The notes under the pieces were generated by a model. That model did no database searches. It was not told the origin of the DNA and saw nothing but the letters and a program-made list of their open reading frames with translations. A stretch of 64,000 nt of DNA, from assembly GCA_013368325.1 (NCBI GenBank), contig JAACJK010000224.1, forward strand, positions 1 through 64,000. The letters run 5' to 3'. Of the stretch, positions 10,486-22,222 are shown in pieces. The translations under genes were made by a program, and so were the position numbers. Origin of the DNA: Ephemerocybe angulata (taxonomy: Eukaryota; Basidiomycota; Agaricomycetes; Agaricales; Psathyrellaceae). Every line of letters starts with the position of its first letter. Within the stretch, counting starts at the first letter, position 1.

Positions 10486-11885
10486 AAATGAGAAACTGGA
10501 GTGTCCAATGTCAGCAGAAGCATTGCTGATGGGAGGATTGAGGACGCACCCTCCGTTGGTTGTAGAGACATCGGCTTCGCGCTGAGAATCGACGGAGCCC
10601 GATGGCTACCTACCTAGGTCAGTTGCACACTTTTGGAAGGCCATGCAATGTTGTTGGATTTGCTGTGAGTGTAACTTCGTTGGTGCAAGATTGATCACGC
10701 CCCAATGGCATCCTTCGGTCGTCCTGCAGAGCTTCTTCCCAACAACATTCCATTTGCCGTCACGGATGGGCTTGTTAAACTATGAGGGAAACTACCACGG
10801 TCTCGCACAGATAAGACACCGTACCATTGGTGGAGAACCGCGAAACTCGATTAGCGGGGGTTGCATCTAAGTGGTGTCAACGTCCATCGGTTGACCTGCA
10901 TCCCAGCCGATATCAAGGACTCCGACGCTTGATAGGTCTCAGGGTCGAAAACCTAACCATCTCGCGAGCTGCCACCTCCGGCAGCGCTTTCTTAAAAAGT
11001 TGGTTGGATTCGATGTTGTGGAGGAGACACAAATGAAAAACTGGAGTGTCCAATGTCAGCAGAAGCATCGGCGATGGGAGGATGGAGAACGCACCCTCCG
11101 TTGGTTGTAGAGACATCGCAGGCCCGATAGATGCCGCCCTATGTCTACTGAAGCAGTGTAAGGGCGTCACGCGCTTATGGAGGGAATGCAGCCCGGAAAA
11201 TGAGCGTCCATTGTCAGGAGAGGCATCGGTGATGGGAGAATCGAGAACGCACCTTCCGTTGGTTGTAGAGACATCGCAGGCCCGATAGACGGCGCCCTAT
11301 GTCTACTGAAGCGCTGTAAATGCGTCGCGCGCTTATGGAGGGAATGCAGCCCAGAAAATGAGCGTCCATTGTCAGGAGAAGCATCGGTGATAGGAGGATC
11401 GAGAACGCACCTTCCGTTGGTTGTAGAGACATCGCAGGACCGATAGACGGCGCCCTATGTCTACTGAAGCGCTGTAAAGGCGTCGCGCGCTTATGGAGGG
11501 AATGCAGCCCGGGTAATGCGCGTCCAATGTTGGCAGAAACATTGCTGATAGGAGGATCCAGAACGCACCCTCCGTTGGTTGTGGAAACATCGGGGCTTCG
11601 CGTGGTTGTGGAGGAAATGCAGCAGCGAAACCGCCGCCCAATGTCAGCAGATGCATTGCTGAAGCGAGGATGGAGAACGCACCGACCATTGGTTGTAGAG
11701 ACATCGCAGGCTCGATAGACGGCGCCCTATATCTACTGAAGCAGCGTAAGGGTGTCGCGCGCTTATGGAGGGAATGCAGCCCGGATAATGAGCGTCCAAT
11801 GTCGGCAGAAACATCGGTGATGGGAGGATCGAGGACGCGCCTTCCGTTGGTTGTAGAGACATCGCAGGCCCGATAGACGGCGCCC
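10486..11885. repeat. Satellite array with 158-bp period
   Basis: The box CCTATGTCTACTGAAGC begins near 11138, 11296 and 11454, an exact 158-bp spacing. CCGTTGGTTGTAGAGACATCG recurs about seven times between 10550 and 11870. One interval (11454-11726) is longer, because a unit has been rearranged there. Units share ATGAGCGTCCAATGTC-like and GGAGGATCGAGAACGCACC-like boxes. No frame is conserved across copies, so the array is non-coding. It starts shortly after the KDZ transposase stop and ends about 500 bp before the truncated F-box copy. Confidence 0.85.
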
Positions 11886-12386
11886 TTAGCGCCGTTGCTT
11901 GTAGAAACACTGCGGAGGTGGTCCGTATCGTGGACCGTATCACCTGGATAACCGGGAGCTCAATCCAGCATGCCATGTCTACACATGCAGCTATGTCTAC
12001 AGATGCACCGAACTTTGGATGAGTGTTTAAGGAAGTATTCGAGGTGTCCACGGTCACCGGAAGCTTTGCTGAGGGATGGATGGGAGCGCACTCATCTCAT
12101 CGTGAAGTACTGCTGGGATGGGATTCTAGACGGAAAGGACCCAGTGGGATACACCTACAGACCATTTGACAGTATGGTACGCGATTGAGCCAAGCATTGG
12201 CCCACCTGCGACAGGATATAGCAGAAAGGGCAAAGGCCAAGGTATGGCCTATTGAGCGGGCATAGCCAAAAAGGGTGCAGGCATCACTTTTTACATCTTA
12301 CATAATCATCCTCGCCGGTGAGGATGACCATCATCCTTCCCGGTTAGGTGCGTGTGGACCATCATCCGGTTTGTCGGTTATCTGGC
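11886..12386. other. Stretch between satellite array and F-box remnant
   Basis: No gene supported. It begins with a decayed satellite edge (GCGCCGTTGCTTGTAGAAAC). Near 12300-12360 there is a short internal repeat of CATCATCC with a GAGGATGA counterpart, giving weak hairpin potential. Confidence 0.4.
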
Positions 12387-12728
12387 TCAAGTCAGCAGGG
12401 GTAATTTCACGGCATAAACTCTGGGAATTGAGAGATGAATAAACCGTGTTAAGTTGAGAGCAGACAGAGGTCGTGTGCATACCAGGACGTTGAAGATCCA
12501 TCTGCCCGTGTTCGGTTTTTTAGTTGTTTTCAGCAAGTCGGTAGGCAAGGTTGATATCATCGGCCGAAAGGAGCGTATCGTGTGCCAAAGTCTATCGAGG
12601 CCGGGTTCAAGGAGGGCTCGACAGGACAGAGCCACTGCCAGCAACCTTTTGCGGTCGTCCGGGGCTCTATTCGGGAGCTCATTGCAGATAAGATGCAAAA
12701 TCTCTGGTGCTTGCAAGCATTTGTTCAT
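12387..12728 (-). pseudogene. Truncated F-box protein copy (exon 1 plus start of exon 2)
   Basis: Exon 1 (12728-12483, 82 codons) starts MNKCLQAPEILHLICNELPN and closely matches exon 1 of the three full F-box genes in this window. The intron donor GTATGC at 12482 and acceptor at 12421 are intact. Exon 2 begins in phase with LCREITPADL, equivalent to LRCEITPPDL in the neighbour at 13009-14733. Similarity stops at about 12385, so some 450 residues of the LRR-like part are missing. This is a deletion remnant, not a short functional gene. Its 5' flank shares a duplicated block with the intact neighbour. Confidence 0.8.
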
Positions 12729-12846
12729 AGTTGGATTAAATAAACGGTTGTTCAGCCTGGTGTTGGTGTTGTGGTGGTGGTTGGAAGCAGACTAAAGCAA
12801 GAGTTTACATCAAGTTTACATAGTCGTGCCACCCATTGTGACGAAG

Positions 12847-12890
12847 CCCGAATCCGAACGCGGAGTGCGGAATCCGGATCAGCGAAGCCC
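12847..12890. repeat. Duplicated 5'-flank block, paired with 14786-14834
   Basis: The block contains CGGAATCCGGATCAGCGAAG preceded by GAATCCGAACGCGGAGTGC. The near-identical partner lies at 14786-14834 with an extra GGAATCC. Both sit just upstream (minus strand) of F-box start codons. This shows that the gene and its promoter were duplicated together before one copy lost its 3' part. Confidence 0.8.
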
Positions 12891-13008
12891 CCTGTCGTCG
12901 GCACTCAGACGGGCATGTGGCTTTTGCCCTTTTAAAGATGCAGCACACTGGGTTTATATTCAAGTAAAATGTTACATTTATGCTGAGCGATTAGTATGCG
13001 CATGCGAA

Positions 13009-14733
13009 TCATGGTTGTGGGTAGACAATATAATTCGCCACTGCCTTCCATCGCCTTTGATACATCACCGCAGGCATGGTTTCCGGAGTATTGAGTTCGA
13101 CTGGTCGGGGGAAGACGTTCTCCATCCGTAGTTTTGGACAATGTGCCTCGAAGAACTTGGCGGTATTGCTGGGAGAGCATATGGGCGAATCTCCAACCCA
13201 AAGTTTTATCACTTGCGAAGGCTGGTCGTTGGTTACCAGATTGTCCAGTGCAGGCTCCTCTGACTGATCTCGGGGAATGCTAGTTGCATCGAAGCGAAGC
13301 CCGAGCTTCTTCAGGTGGGGGAGTTTGTAGAGAAGTTGCAATACGTGCGTATGGTCGATTCGCGGGAGTCGACTGTCGAAAGCGCCGGTATCGACCTTCA
13401 ACTTGACGAGTTGAGGGAAATTCTCGATGATTGCCTTGATGTCATCGCTGTTGAGGTTGACGCCCACCAGAATGTTTAAGGACAGAGTTTCCAACCCCGT
13501 AAACCGGAGCAAAGACAACAGATCGACACCATCCGTCGGCTGGGCATCCAAATTCTCTTCTTGATACGAAATGTTTGGCCTTCCCTTTATCACTAGCTTC
13601 CGCAATTTTTGGGGGTTGCAATGTAAGCTGATTGTGAAAAGGAGTCCGTATACGCAATCAGTAGACCCAGGAGTTGCCTCGAGGGTGCATTTTAGAGTGT
13701 GGACTTGGTTATCCGGTGGTAGATGCTGTAGAAAGCCTTGGAAGTAAAGAAGAAACCCTGACGATAATTTCAACGACTTCAGAGATCGGAAGGCGCTGCT
13801 TGATATTGAAGAAAGGTGAGCTGGAGGCATTTCAACATCGTCTTCGGTATACGAGTAAAGAGGTCCTGGGCCTCTCAGGCTTCCGATCTCAAGAGTGGAC
13901 AGACAGGGAAGAGTGGAGAGGTGAGGGATAGCGTATGATGGCATGCGCCCAATGGTAAGGCCTTCAAGGTTATTCCAAGAGCTCGATGTTAGGAAGTCAT
14001 GCAGGAAGGGTAGTTCTGAATCTGCAACGGAGCCATCTTCGAGCTGGAGTGTCTTCAGTACCGTTGGAATGATTGTGGCATTCCTGAGTGAGGCGGTATG
14101 TATGGGGGTTTCGGAGTTGAAGGCGAAGTGCACGGAAGTCACCTTGGGCCCCAGGAAGAGCGCAAAGTAAGGGAATGTTTGATCCAAAATGGCTTCGGAT
14201 AGTTTGGGTTGAAAGTATTCCGTCAAACGCCAAACGATCTTCCATGCGGATGGCGAGAGCGCCCCAGCCTTCCAATTCGTGGCCAGCTGCAAGTTTTGCC
14301 ACGTTTCTGGAGAGAAAGTCGTTCTTAACTGCGCAATGTCGACCTCGCGTATTCGGGGGGCGTAGTAAGCAAGGTACCGGTCAAGGTCGGGAGGTGTGAT
14401 TTCGCATCGAAGAGTCTGTAATGTTTGCAAGGGATCAGGCCTCAGGACCGATATCGTTGGGTGAACAAGGTTCAAATAACATACCAAGACTTCAAAACGC
14501 CTGGGTGGTTGTCCATCACACTTTATTTCCCTTTCCAACGAGTTGGGATGCAGAGTCGTCACTAAGGGACGAAAAGAACGTATGGTGTGCCAGAGTCGAT
14601 CCAGACCAGGTTCAAGCAGGGCTCGACACGACAACGCGATTGCCAGCAACCTCTGCCTATCTTGGCGCGTTTCATTCGGGACCTGGTCGCATATTAGCTG
14701 CAGAATCTCGGGAGCCTGAAGGCATTTGTTCAT
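13009..14733 (-). CDS. F-box/LRR-like protein, full-length paralog 1
   Basis: Two exons (14733-14485 and 14415-13009) sum to 1656 nt, giving 551 residues. The start is set at MNKCLQAPEILQLICDQVPN because all four paralogs share it; an upstream in-frame extension is not conserved. Residues 1-50 form the F-box, where SKP1 would bind (PEILQLIC ... ALSCRALLEPGLDRLW). The rest is a leucine-rich array (LPCLSTLEIGSL; FRSLKSLKLSSGF; LPHLKKLGLRFDATSI) ending KLWVGDSPI and a conserved YQRRW. The likely role is substrate receptor of an SCF ubiquitin ligase, from family knowledge. The 69-bp intron stays open if unspliced, but its position matches the paralogs. The gene belongs to a local family with copies at 12.4, 42.9 and 45.2 kb. 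Confidence 0.85.
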   Translation of the reverse strand: MNKCLQAPEILQLICDQVPNETRQDRQRLLAIALSCRALLEPGLDRLWHTIRSFRPLVTTLHPNSLEREIKCDGQPPRRFEVLVCYLNLVHPTISVLRPDPLQTLQTLRCEITPPDLDRYLAYYAPRIREVDIAQLRTTFSPETWQNLQLATNWKAGALSPSAWKIVWRLTEYFQPKLSEAILDQTFPYFALFLGPKVTSVHFAFNSETPIHTASLRNATIIPTVLKTLQLEDGSVADSELPFLHDFLTSSSWNNLEGLTIGRMPSYAIPHLSTLPCLSTLEIGSLRGPGPLYSYTEDDVEMPPAHLSSISSSAFRSLKSLKLSSGFLLYFQGFLQHLPPDNQVHTLKCTLEATPGSTDCVYGLLFTISLHCNPQKLRKLVIKGRPNISYQEENLDAQPTDGVDLLSLLRFTGLETLSLNILVGVNLNSDDIKAIIENFPQLVKLKVDTGAFDSRLPRIDHTHVLQLLYKLPHLKKLGLRFDATSIPRDQSEEPALDNLVTNDQPSQVIKLWVGDSPICSPSNTAKFFEAHCPKLRMENVFPRPVELNTPETMPAVMYQRRWKAVANYIVYPQP

Positions 14734-14902
14734 CGCGTGCTGGTGGTGGTTGGAAGCAACATTGAAGTTGCGTTCAAGGCGAATCATGAATTCGAATGCG
14801 GAGTACGGAATCCGGAATCCGGATCAGCGAAGCCCTAACCCATTTCTCAAATAAATCTGGCCGGGACGAGGACGGGCCTGCTCACGACCTCGACATCCAA
14901 CT

Positions 14903-15771
14903 ATGCAACGCCGCAGAGGAGTACCAGCAACTGGGAACAATGTCCGGCTACCCCTTGTGAGCGTATCAGAGGCGGTAGTTCCCCTCTTCAGTCGACGGCC
15001 ACCGTGGTGGGCGCGTAACCCAGGAACAGCCGGTCTCCTCCTCTGTGACCTTATTGTAACGTGAGTTCTCAAACCTTCATTGAAATTAATTTGAAATGTA
15101 GACCATTCTGGACTTGCTGAAATTGAACCCTAAACGTACACAGTGGTGCCTTCATAGAACTAACATGGTCGCACTGGACCGAAGCAACCATAATTCCACC
15201 GCCAGAACCACTCCCCACCGACCCCCCATACTCACCCTCCAACCCTGCACCACAAGCCACAGTCGAATGGAACCTCCGACCGACATGGCAGCGCTCGGGC
15301 CTATGTGCCGCACACTTCCTCTTCGGATGCTTCTTCGCTGGGGGTTTGCTTGGACTTAAATCCCAGTTCATCCGCTCAGTGACGATCGTACCGTCGAAAG
15401 CCGCAGCCCAAGCCGCCTCCTCGTCTGCTTCATCAACTGCATCTGCGGCTGCACAAGCTGCGCACAAAAGGTTTTCAAGCACATCCGCCCGCGACCTACC
15501 CAAGATGGCCATCATTCAGAACGCGTCGCACCCCGCGAACACGGGCTGGGAGTTCCCCCTGCGTACTGCCTGGCTCGAGGAAGGCCGGGATAAGGGTGAA
15601 CTGCTCCTTCGGTCAGGGGAAATTGGGAGCCGATGGTATCTCAACCTCCAGGACGCGAAGATTAATGGGAAGGAGTGTGTATCGAAGGATGAGGCAAGGT
15701 CGTTGCTGCTTAACGCGTGGAAGGCCGTCCAACCGGCTGCGCTACCATCGAAGGGGACGAGGAAAGCTTAA
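14903..15771 (+). CDS. Conserved fungal membrane protein of unknown function
   Basis: Two exons (14903-15060 and 15144-15771) sum to 786 nt, giving 261 residues. It starts MQRRRGVPATGNN. The middle contains an apolar helix rich in Gly, Ala and Phe (LCAAHFLFGCFFAGGLLGLK) that is a plausible membrane span. An Ala/Ser-rich linker follows, and then a compact C-terminal domain with GWEFPLRTAWLEEGR, GSRWYLNLQDAKINGKE and DEARSLLLNAW. The intact frame across the splice site supports a real gene. I do not recognise the family. A mitochondrial location is possible but not shown. The gene lies between the F-box paralog and a P450 with no obvious functional link. Confidence 0.7.
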
Positions 15772-16639
15772 CTTGGGGACGATTTATCGAGACGGAGGGA
15801 TGGAAATGCGAAAATACCGTGTTATCTGGTATTGCAAATGAGTTCCACTGCGGGAGCCAGAATCAGGGATGCATCACTGTTTCGAACTTTACGGGGCGGC
15901 GCGACTTATTTTCATCCATGCAAACCCACCCCCACTCCCTGCCGTTTCCATCAATGTAGATCTAGCGACCACCATGGTACCGGACAACAATCTACCGTCA
16001 TCTGCGCTCGGCCGCCCTATACGGTGCTACTAATAGACATGGAGCATTACGGCGTCTAATCCTACATCCCCAGCGCTTGTTGCACTTAACGACCTCTCGA
16101 CTCTCAGCCATAGGGTGGCGTTCTACGGAGAGAAGAACTTCTGAGAACCAGAGACTGGCCGAAAGGTGCATAGATGGCTTTCCTTCATAAGTGCAAGTCG
16201 AGGACAATCACGAATTGTTTCGACGGGTGAAATGGGCTGGTTGTGGGGGTCTCCAAATGCCGTGGTGTACTTCGCAAAACTTCAGCAAGCCCGTTCCCTA
16301 TATCGCGCCCGTTGCTCTGTGGGCGACACAACGCCGGGTCCCCGACCACTGGGAGATCGTTGCGCTTCCGAGTCCGGCACAGGCGGCTACAGGCGGTCGT
16401 TCCTGGGAGTCCTGGGAGTGGGGATGTGATATTTTATCAGTTCTCTGATGACGAGCGCAAATTTCAATGCAAGCTATCTCATAACCGGAGACCTGATGCT
16501 GTAACTTCACGTTACATTCTCTGTGGTACCCCTTTTGACTATTCGGCGACTCTGTATGTAGTATATATACATAGGTAGGAGGAGCGGATGCCATCGCAAC
16601 ATTCACTATCCGTCATCGACCCACTGGGATTGCTTTGCT
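15772..16639. other. Intergenic stretch upstream of P450
   Basis: No gene supported. Short frames on both strands lack coding character. A TATATATAC run at about 16562 lies some 75 bp before the P450 start and may be its core promoter. Confidence 0.45.
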
Positions 16640-19244
16640 ATGCCCAACCCTACCGCTGTCCAGCTCATTGGAACCACTGTCCTTTCTTGGGCTCTATGGA
16701 AGCTCGCGCGGGGCCTCACGAAGAAGGACCCGTTCGCCAACCTCCGTGGGCCGCCCAGCTCATCAATCCTCATGGGTGCGTCACCTATCCAAACAGGCTT
16801 GAACGGAATAACTGACCTTGAGAGTTGTATATCAGGAAGCATTGGCGACATGATCAGCACCCGGGGCTGGGAGTTCCACAAGCAGATTGGGGAGGAATGT
16901 GAGTGTGCCGACTGCTGACACGCGTCGTGTGGGGTCTGGGCGCTTACTTTTGCTGGCACGCCGTTCGGCTCGAAGATGGAGGAGTGCAGAAGATGAATGG
17001 GTTCTTGGGGGTACGCCGGCCGTCCACTGTGTGATATTCTTCAATTTACTAACTTTAGGCATAGGAGAAAGACTTATATGTGTTCGACCCAAAGGCACTG
17101 CATCATATCCTCATTAAGGCAAGTTCTTGAGTTGTATGTCCACTTTGAGTCGGCGGCTGATTTTGATGTAGGACCAAGAGGTATACGAAGCGCCCGATCA
17201 CTTTACCCTGTACGCCAGCTCCCTCTCCATTATCGCTAGTACCAAATGGACTGCTGATGCGCCTCCCTTCGCAGCGGCAACGAGACAGTGTTCGGAAAGG
17301 GGCTGCTTTCTACTCTCGGTAAGCCAGTGTCCTTTTTTGGGAGTTGCATCGGACTTCGCGTTCAACGCTGACATGGGATTTTCATGAAGGGGAATACCAC
17401 CGAAAGCAGAGGAAGGCCTTGGGACCTTTGTTCTCCGTCGCGCATATGCGTGAAATGGGTGTGTAGAAAGCTACCCACTTAAGCCTGTGCGCCGACACTT
17501 ACTTTGTTGTTGCAGTCCCAATTTTCTACGATGTCGTGAACAAAGTTAGCCTTTATATCGCACCGTTCGCAGGAGCCCTAACTCACCACATCGCATCTCT
17601 CTCTATAGCTTGGGACGGCATTCGAACATAAAGTGGAGAACGGACCGGCGACTGTAAGATTCAAACGCACTCCCAAAGAACGCCTCCTTAACCAATGAAT
17701 TCCTTCCTCCAGTTCGATGTCCTCCACTGGATGACCAGGACAGCTCTTGAGCTGATAGGCCAGGGCGGCGTCGGCTACTCCTTCGACACCCTGACAGAAG
17801 ACAGCAAAGAGCACCCATTCAGCTCCTCTCTAAAGCGTCTCATGTAAGCCCTACCCCATCACCCACCCACATACCAAATTGACGTCGAACAAACCCACCT
17901 TCTCTTTTAAACTCCTGTAGCCCCGCAGTCCAGAAAGTTGGCTTCTTCCGCATGATCATCCTCCCACAAATATCGAGGACCGGACCCGCCTGGCTCAGAC
18001 GCGCAGGCGCGAACATCCTCGGCGCGCTCTGGCCGAACTTCCAGCGCGTGAAGGATATCGTCGACGTGATGTCCCACACATCCGAAATCATCTTCGAGGC
18101 GAAGAAGGAGGCGCTTAGACTGGGTCCGGAGGTGCTGGAGAGCCAGGTTGGGAGGGGCAAGGATATTATCACCGGTCTCCGTGAGTACCTTAATGCGGGA
18201 TAGGTTTCTTGTAGCTGTTTCTAATGCCCGGGCTTGGATAGTCAAAGCCAATATGACGGCGGCTGAAGAAGACAGGTTGCCCGATGAAGAATTGCTGGGG
18301 CAGATCTCGTACGTCCCTTCCCCAACCAACCCCCAGCGAACATATATATCTAAAAATATGCTATTTTAAAGGACTCTCACCTTTGCGGGCATGGACACCA
18401 CGTCTAATACCATGGCCCGCATTTTCTACGAGTTGACCCAACACCCGGAAGCCCAAGAAAAGCTGCGTCAAGAGATAACCGAAGCTCAGGCAAAGCACGG
18501 TGAACTGGGGTACAACGAGCTGCTGAACCATCTTCCCTACCTCGACGCCGTCTGCCGCGAAACCTTGCGTTTGTAAGTGACAACTTCCCCCTATTTCAAT
18601 TGTTATCAGCTAGATGTGACCCTCAATCGTTTTGCTAGGTACGCACCTGCACCGTTAGCATTCCGCGTCGCCCGCCAGGACATGATGCTCCCCGTTTCCA
18701 AACCCCTCGTCGGCGTCAACGGTGAACCCATCTCAGAGGTCTTCGTGCCCAAAGGCACGCACATCTTCATCGCCGCCCTGCAGTCCAACCGAAACCCCGA
18801 AGTTTGGGGCCCTGATTCGTACGAATGGAAGCCCGAGCGCTGGCTATCGCCCCTCCCGGACTCGTTGGTAGACGCCAAAGTTCCTGGAGTCTATTCTCAT
18901 CTGTAAGTTTGTCTACCACTGTGTGGTGTACGGCTGATCGGAATGTGTAAATGTGTTGCTGATGACGATGTGCAGGATGACTTTCATTGGAGGTGGGAGG
19001 GCTTGCCTTGGTTATAAATTCGCCGAGCTGGAAATGAGTAAGTCTAACGACCACCTTACGTCCAAGTCCATGCACTCACGATATGATTGCAGAGATCATC
19101 CTCGCTGTTCTCATTCCTAAGTTCTCCTTTGCCTTGCCAAAGGGCACGCAGATCTTCTGGCCTATGGGAGGTATTGCGACCCCGATCGTCGACGAGAATA
19201 ACCCATTGGAAACGGCCCTTCCACTCGTCGTCTCCGCCGTCTAG
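16640..19244 (+). CDS. Cytochrome P450 monooxygenase (paralog 1)
   Basis: About 15 short exons can be joined in frame. The N-terminus has a membrane anchor (LIGTTVLSWALWKLARGL) and the Pro-rich hinge LRGPPSS. Signature motifs are all present: I-helix FAGMDTTSN with the acid-Thr pair, K-helix ETLRL (ExxR), PERW, and heme loop FIGGGRACLG with the axial Cys. It should be an ER-bound heme-thiolate monooxygenase using electrons from P450 reductase; the substrate cannot be predicted. One intron (17119-17171) starts with GC instead of GT, while the same intron in the paralog at 36655-39242 starts with GT. Exon structure and sequence show that the two P450s arose by duplication. I give no family number because assignment needs a search. 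Confidence 0.95.
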
Positions 19245-19853
19245 GTATTTATGCTGTTTGTTCGCACCAGTTTTGGTAGAATCCGAGTCACTCCTTAAGG
19301 GTATCATTGAGTGGGGTTATTAGTACCATACATAATACGAGTTATTTTAATAGTTCAGCTTCAGAGGAATCTTAGCTCGGGGGGTGTATGGTCGAGGATA
19401 TCGACGTCAGGCCGCCAACGAAACCAACAAAGGGAGCTGAAGCTTGGGGTCATCCGCGTTCTTCCGGTCAGCCTCCAGTCAAGGCTGCTTGACGCCGTTC
19501 AGCTGCCAATATATCTTCTTCTCCGTCGGCGCAAACACGAAAGAATCCAGAAGGAGGGAAAGCACCCCTTCCATTCAAATGTTTATTATCAGCTTTCGGT
19601 CGTTCCAGGGACACGACCAGGATTAGGGTATGTACGACGTACGAGAACATGAACCCAATGTAACTCCTCCCGCCTCCGATGAAGGTCGAGTAGCGCCCAA
19701 AGCTGCGCAGGTCAAAGCGCGATTTCGGGAATTGGTACAACATTTGGGTATAGTTGGCGGGCCGGGGTCCAGCCGCCATCACCCCGTCGGCTCGGAGTCG
19801 GAGATGGTCAATTGCGCTTTCCTGGGCTTTCCTCCTCCCAATGACCACCAGCA
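19245..19853. other. Intergenic stretch between P450 and the UBA/USP-like gene
   Basis: No gene supported. The open frames are shorter than 130 codons, start at non-ATG codons or lack splice partners. Confidence 0.45.
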
Positions 19854-22222
19854 ATGCAGCTTGATCCCGATTCTATCCAAACACTATGCACCATCGGAGA
19901 CGTCGACGTTGAGGTCGCAAAGCGGCTTCTGCAAAAACACGACGGCAATATCGAGAAAGCTGCCGACGCTCTCCTTGCAGGCGATAAAGGGGAGCCGGCC
20001 GCCCAACCAGGCTCTTCTACAACATGGCCGCAGCGGACCAACACACCTGAATACGGGTACAATGAAGCGGATGTACCTTCTATCACTATCGGGCCGCAAC
20101 TGCCAGGAGCAAGTCGGTCGTTGGTCGATCTGACCGAAAGTTCAGGAGCAGATGCTGGACCTAAGTTTGGCCCAAGTAATAGAGCACCCAACCCGGACTG
20201 GCAGATGGTGCCTTCCAACGTAGGTCTGCCACAAGAACTATTGGACGTTGACCGACGTATTACCAGATGGCAGTGGGAGGAGGAAGGGCTGCAACGCCAA
20301 TCATAAGTCACGAAGACCAGTCCTTAAATGATGCTATCCAACGGAGTCTGGATGATTTCGCGGCTGTTGGAGAGAAGGAGGATACAAGTTTCAAACAAGT
20401 AGCTGCACGAGAAGGGGGCCGGTGAGTAGCTACCGTAGTTCTACGAAGGCATCGTCTGACTTGAGCCTAAGCCCTGTTGCGCTTCGCCCAGAAACACCAG
20501 CTCTGGCGTGCGCCGCACTGGTCGTACACTCCCTTTACTTCGTACCTCAAGTCCGACATGCGATTGCGAAGCTTCGATTGCCTGATGTGCAGAGAGACAC
20601 CCCTCTCAGCCATTCATCTCGGAATATCTGGAATCTAATCGAATTGTTCGCGAACCTAGACCTTGCCCAGCTCTCCGCTATAGTCGACAGTGATGTTCTA
20701 CCCTCACTAGAAGAGGAGGGCGAAAAGCTGAGGGTAAACGACAGCGCAGGCGAGCGCGCGACGGGTACGATTCTCCGTGGTTTATACCGACTGCGTCTGA
20801 CATTATTATTCTAGCAATTGTTAACCACCTCGCGCAAGCCATAGAGGCTCATCAGTCTGCTCAAGAAGACGATGAGATTCAAAGAGGGCCTTTCTTCTCG
20901 TTCACCCACGTCCATGCCCAGTTGAACAACCGCTTTCCTCGTAGTGTCGGACGACCCAACCCGGGCGCAGTTGTCCGACTCGACATCGGTGGCGACCAGC
21001 ATGAGCGCGAGCTTGTCGGTGCCCTTGCGTCTGTCCTTTCCCAGTACCAGGAGGAAGGAAAGTCTAGACATGATCTCATCTTAGACCCATCCGAGTTCCT
21101 TTGCTTCTGCCTTGGCCGGTCATCGACGAATCCTGAACCTGGAAAGAACGACTCGAAGCCATTCTCGTTCCCACCCAGCTTCTATCTCGACCGGTTCATG
21201 TTCAGGAATCTGGAGTTGACAAATCAGAAGTATCTCCAGGGATTGGAGATTTCGAAGGATATCAGTGAGCTAAGGAATCAGAGGATGACTTTGAGTCAGC
21301 TCAATGTAAGCGCAGTCCATAGTAAAACTCTATTTTACTGATGTAAAACCCCACAGCAACGAGATACAGTTCAAGATATCAAGAACTCTATCTACTATTA
21401 TGAGAAGGTAGCAAATGCGAAAGACGAGCCTTCGCGCCAGCGGGTCATTGAAGAGACCGTCACACAGCTAAAGGACATCCTTCTCATCGTGGAGAGCAAG
21501 ATTGAGGGGCTCGATCGGGAAATAAAGCGGCTAGAAGCTAAACGTTCGTCACTGTTCGACTGCCCCGAGCTTCAACAACACCAGGTGAGTCCCACTGTAT
21601 TCGCCGAGGCTTGGATCTCATGGTACCTTTCAGTATGACCTTCGGGCCGTGCTGATGCACACTGGGCTTCCTGGCCATGGTCGTAAACAGTTATACTCTT
21701 ATGTGAAGGACGCCGAGGGGACCTGGTGGAAGACATGCGATTACGAAGTCACTCAGGTGTCAGAGGATATCGTTTTGTCAGATACTACGGGCGTACACCT
21801 CAGAGCCGGCCCCTTTATGCTTTTCTACAGCAAGTACCTCCCCAATGAGGAGCTTCGGAAACCTGTTGTTTGGCCACCGAATTTCACTGTAGGCTATCTC
21901 ACTCACTTTTCAATGCCATCTTTCTCACAAAGTCTTCCACATTCAGAAATCGGTTGAAGAAAACAATAGGAGATTCTTTGCCTTGTTTCCCCCGGCTGAG
22001 GTCGCTGCACAGGCGAAAGTGCCTGTCCGCTCCCCGCCTCCTCCCAGCCCTCGAGCACACCCTGTTGCTCCACAACGGCTCGCAACCCCAAGCCCCCGCT
22101 CCGCCCACTATCCCCAGCCTATACGACCGAACCAGATGGGTCCCCGGGGACCCACTCATCACCGTGCTGGCTCGAGTCTGAGCGCGAGGTCTTTTGATGC
22201 TTCCAACGATACAGTCCAGTGA
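19854..22222 (+). CDS. UBA-UIM-USP-like protein, probably inactive deubiquitinase
   Basis: Residues 1-45 are a UBA-like domain (IQTLCTIGDVDVEVAKRLLQ, KAADALL). A UIM-like helix follows (SLNDAIQRSLDDF). Next comes a USP-type fold: RPVALRPETPALACAALVVH leading into SLYFVPQVR, a long helical insert (IEGLDREIKRLEAKRS), and near the end LRAVLMHTGLPGHGRKQLYS with WWKTCDYEVTQVS and AGPFMLFYSK. This order is that of UBA/UIM-containing USPs of the USP25/28 type. The Cys box lacks the GNTC signature, and the only nearby Cys is out of register, while the His box lacks GHY. The C-terminal tail is Pro-rich. Possible role: ubiquitin-binding scaffold. The junction near 20260-20306 between UBA and UIM exons is unresolved. 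Confidence 0.72.

Noticed and set aside
13009..14787. N-terminal extension of the F-box gene beyond 14733
   Set aside because: The MN(K/R)CL start is shared by all paralogs and the extension is not.
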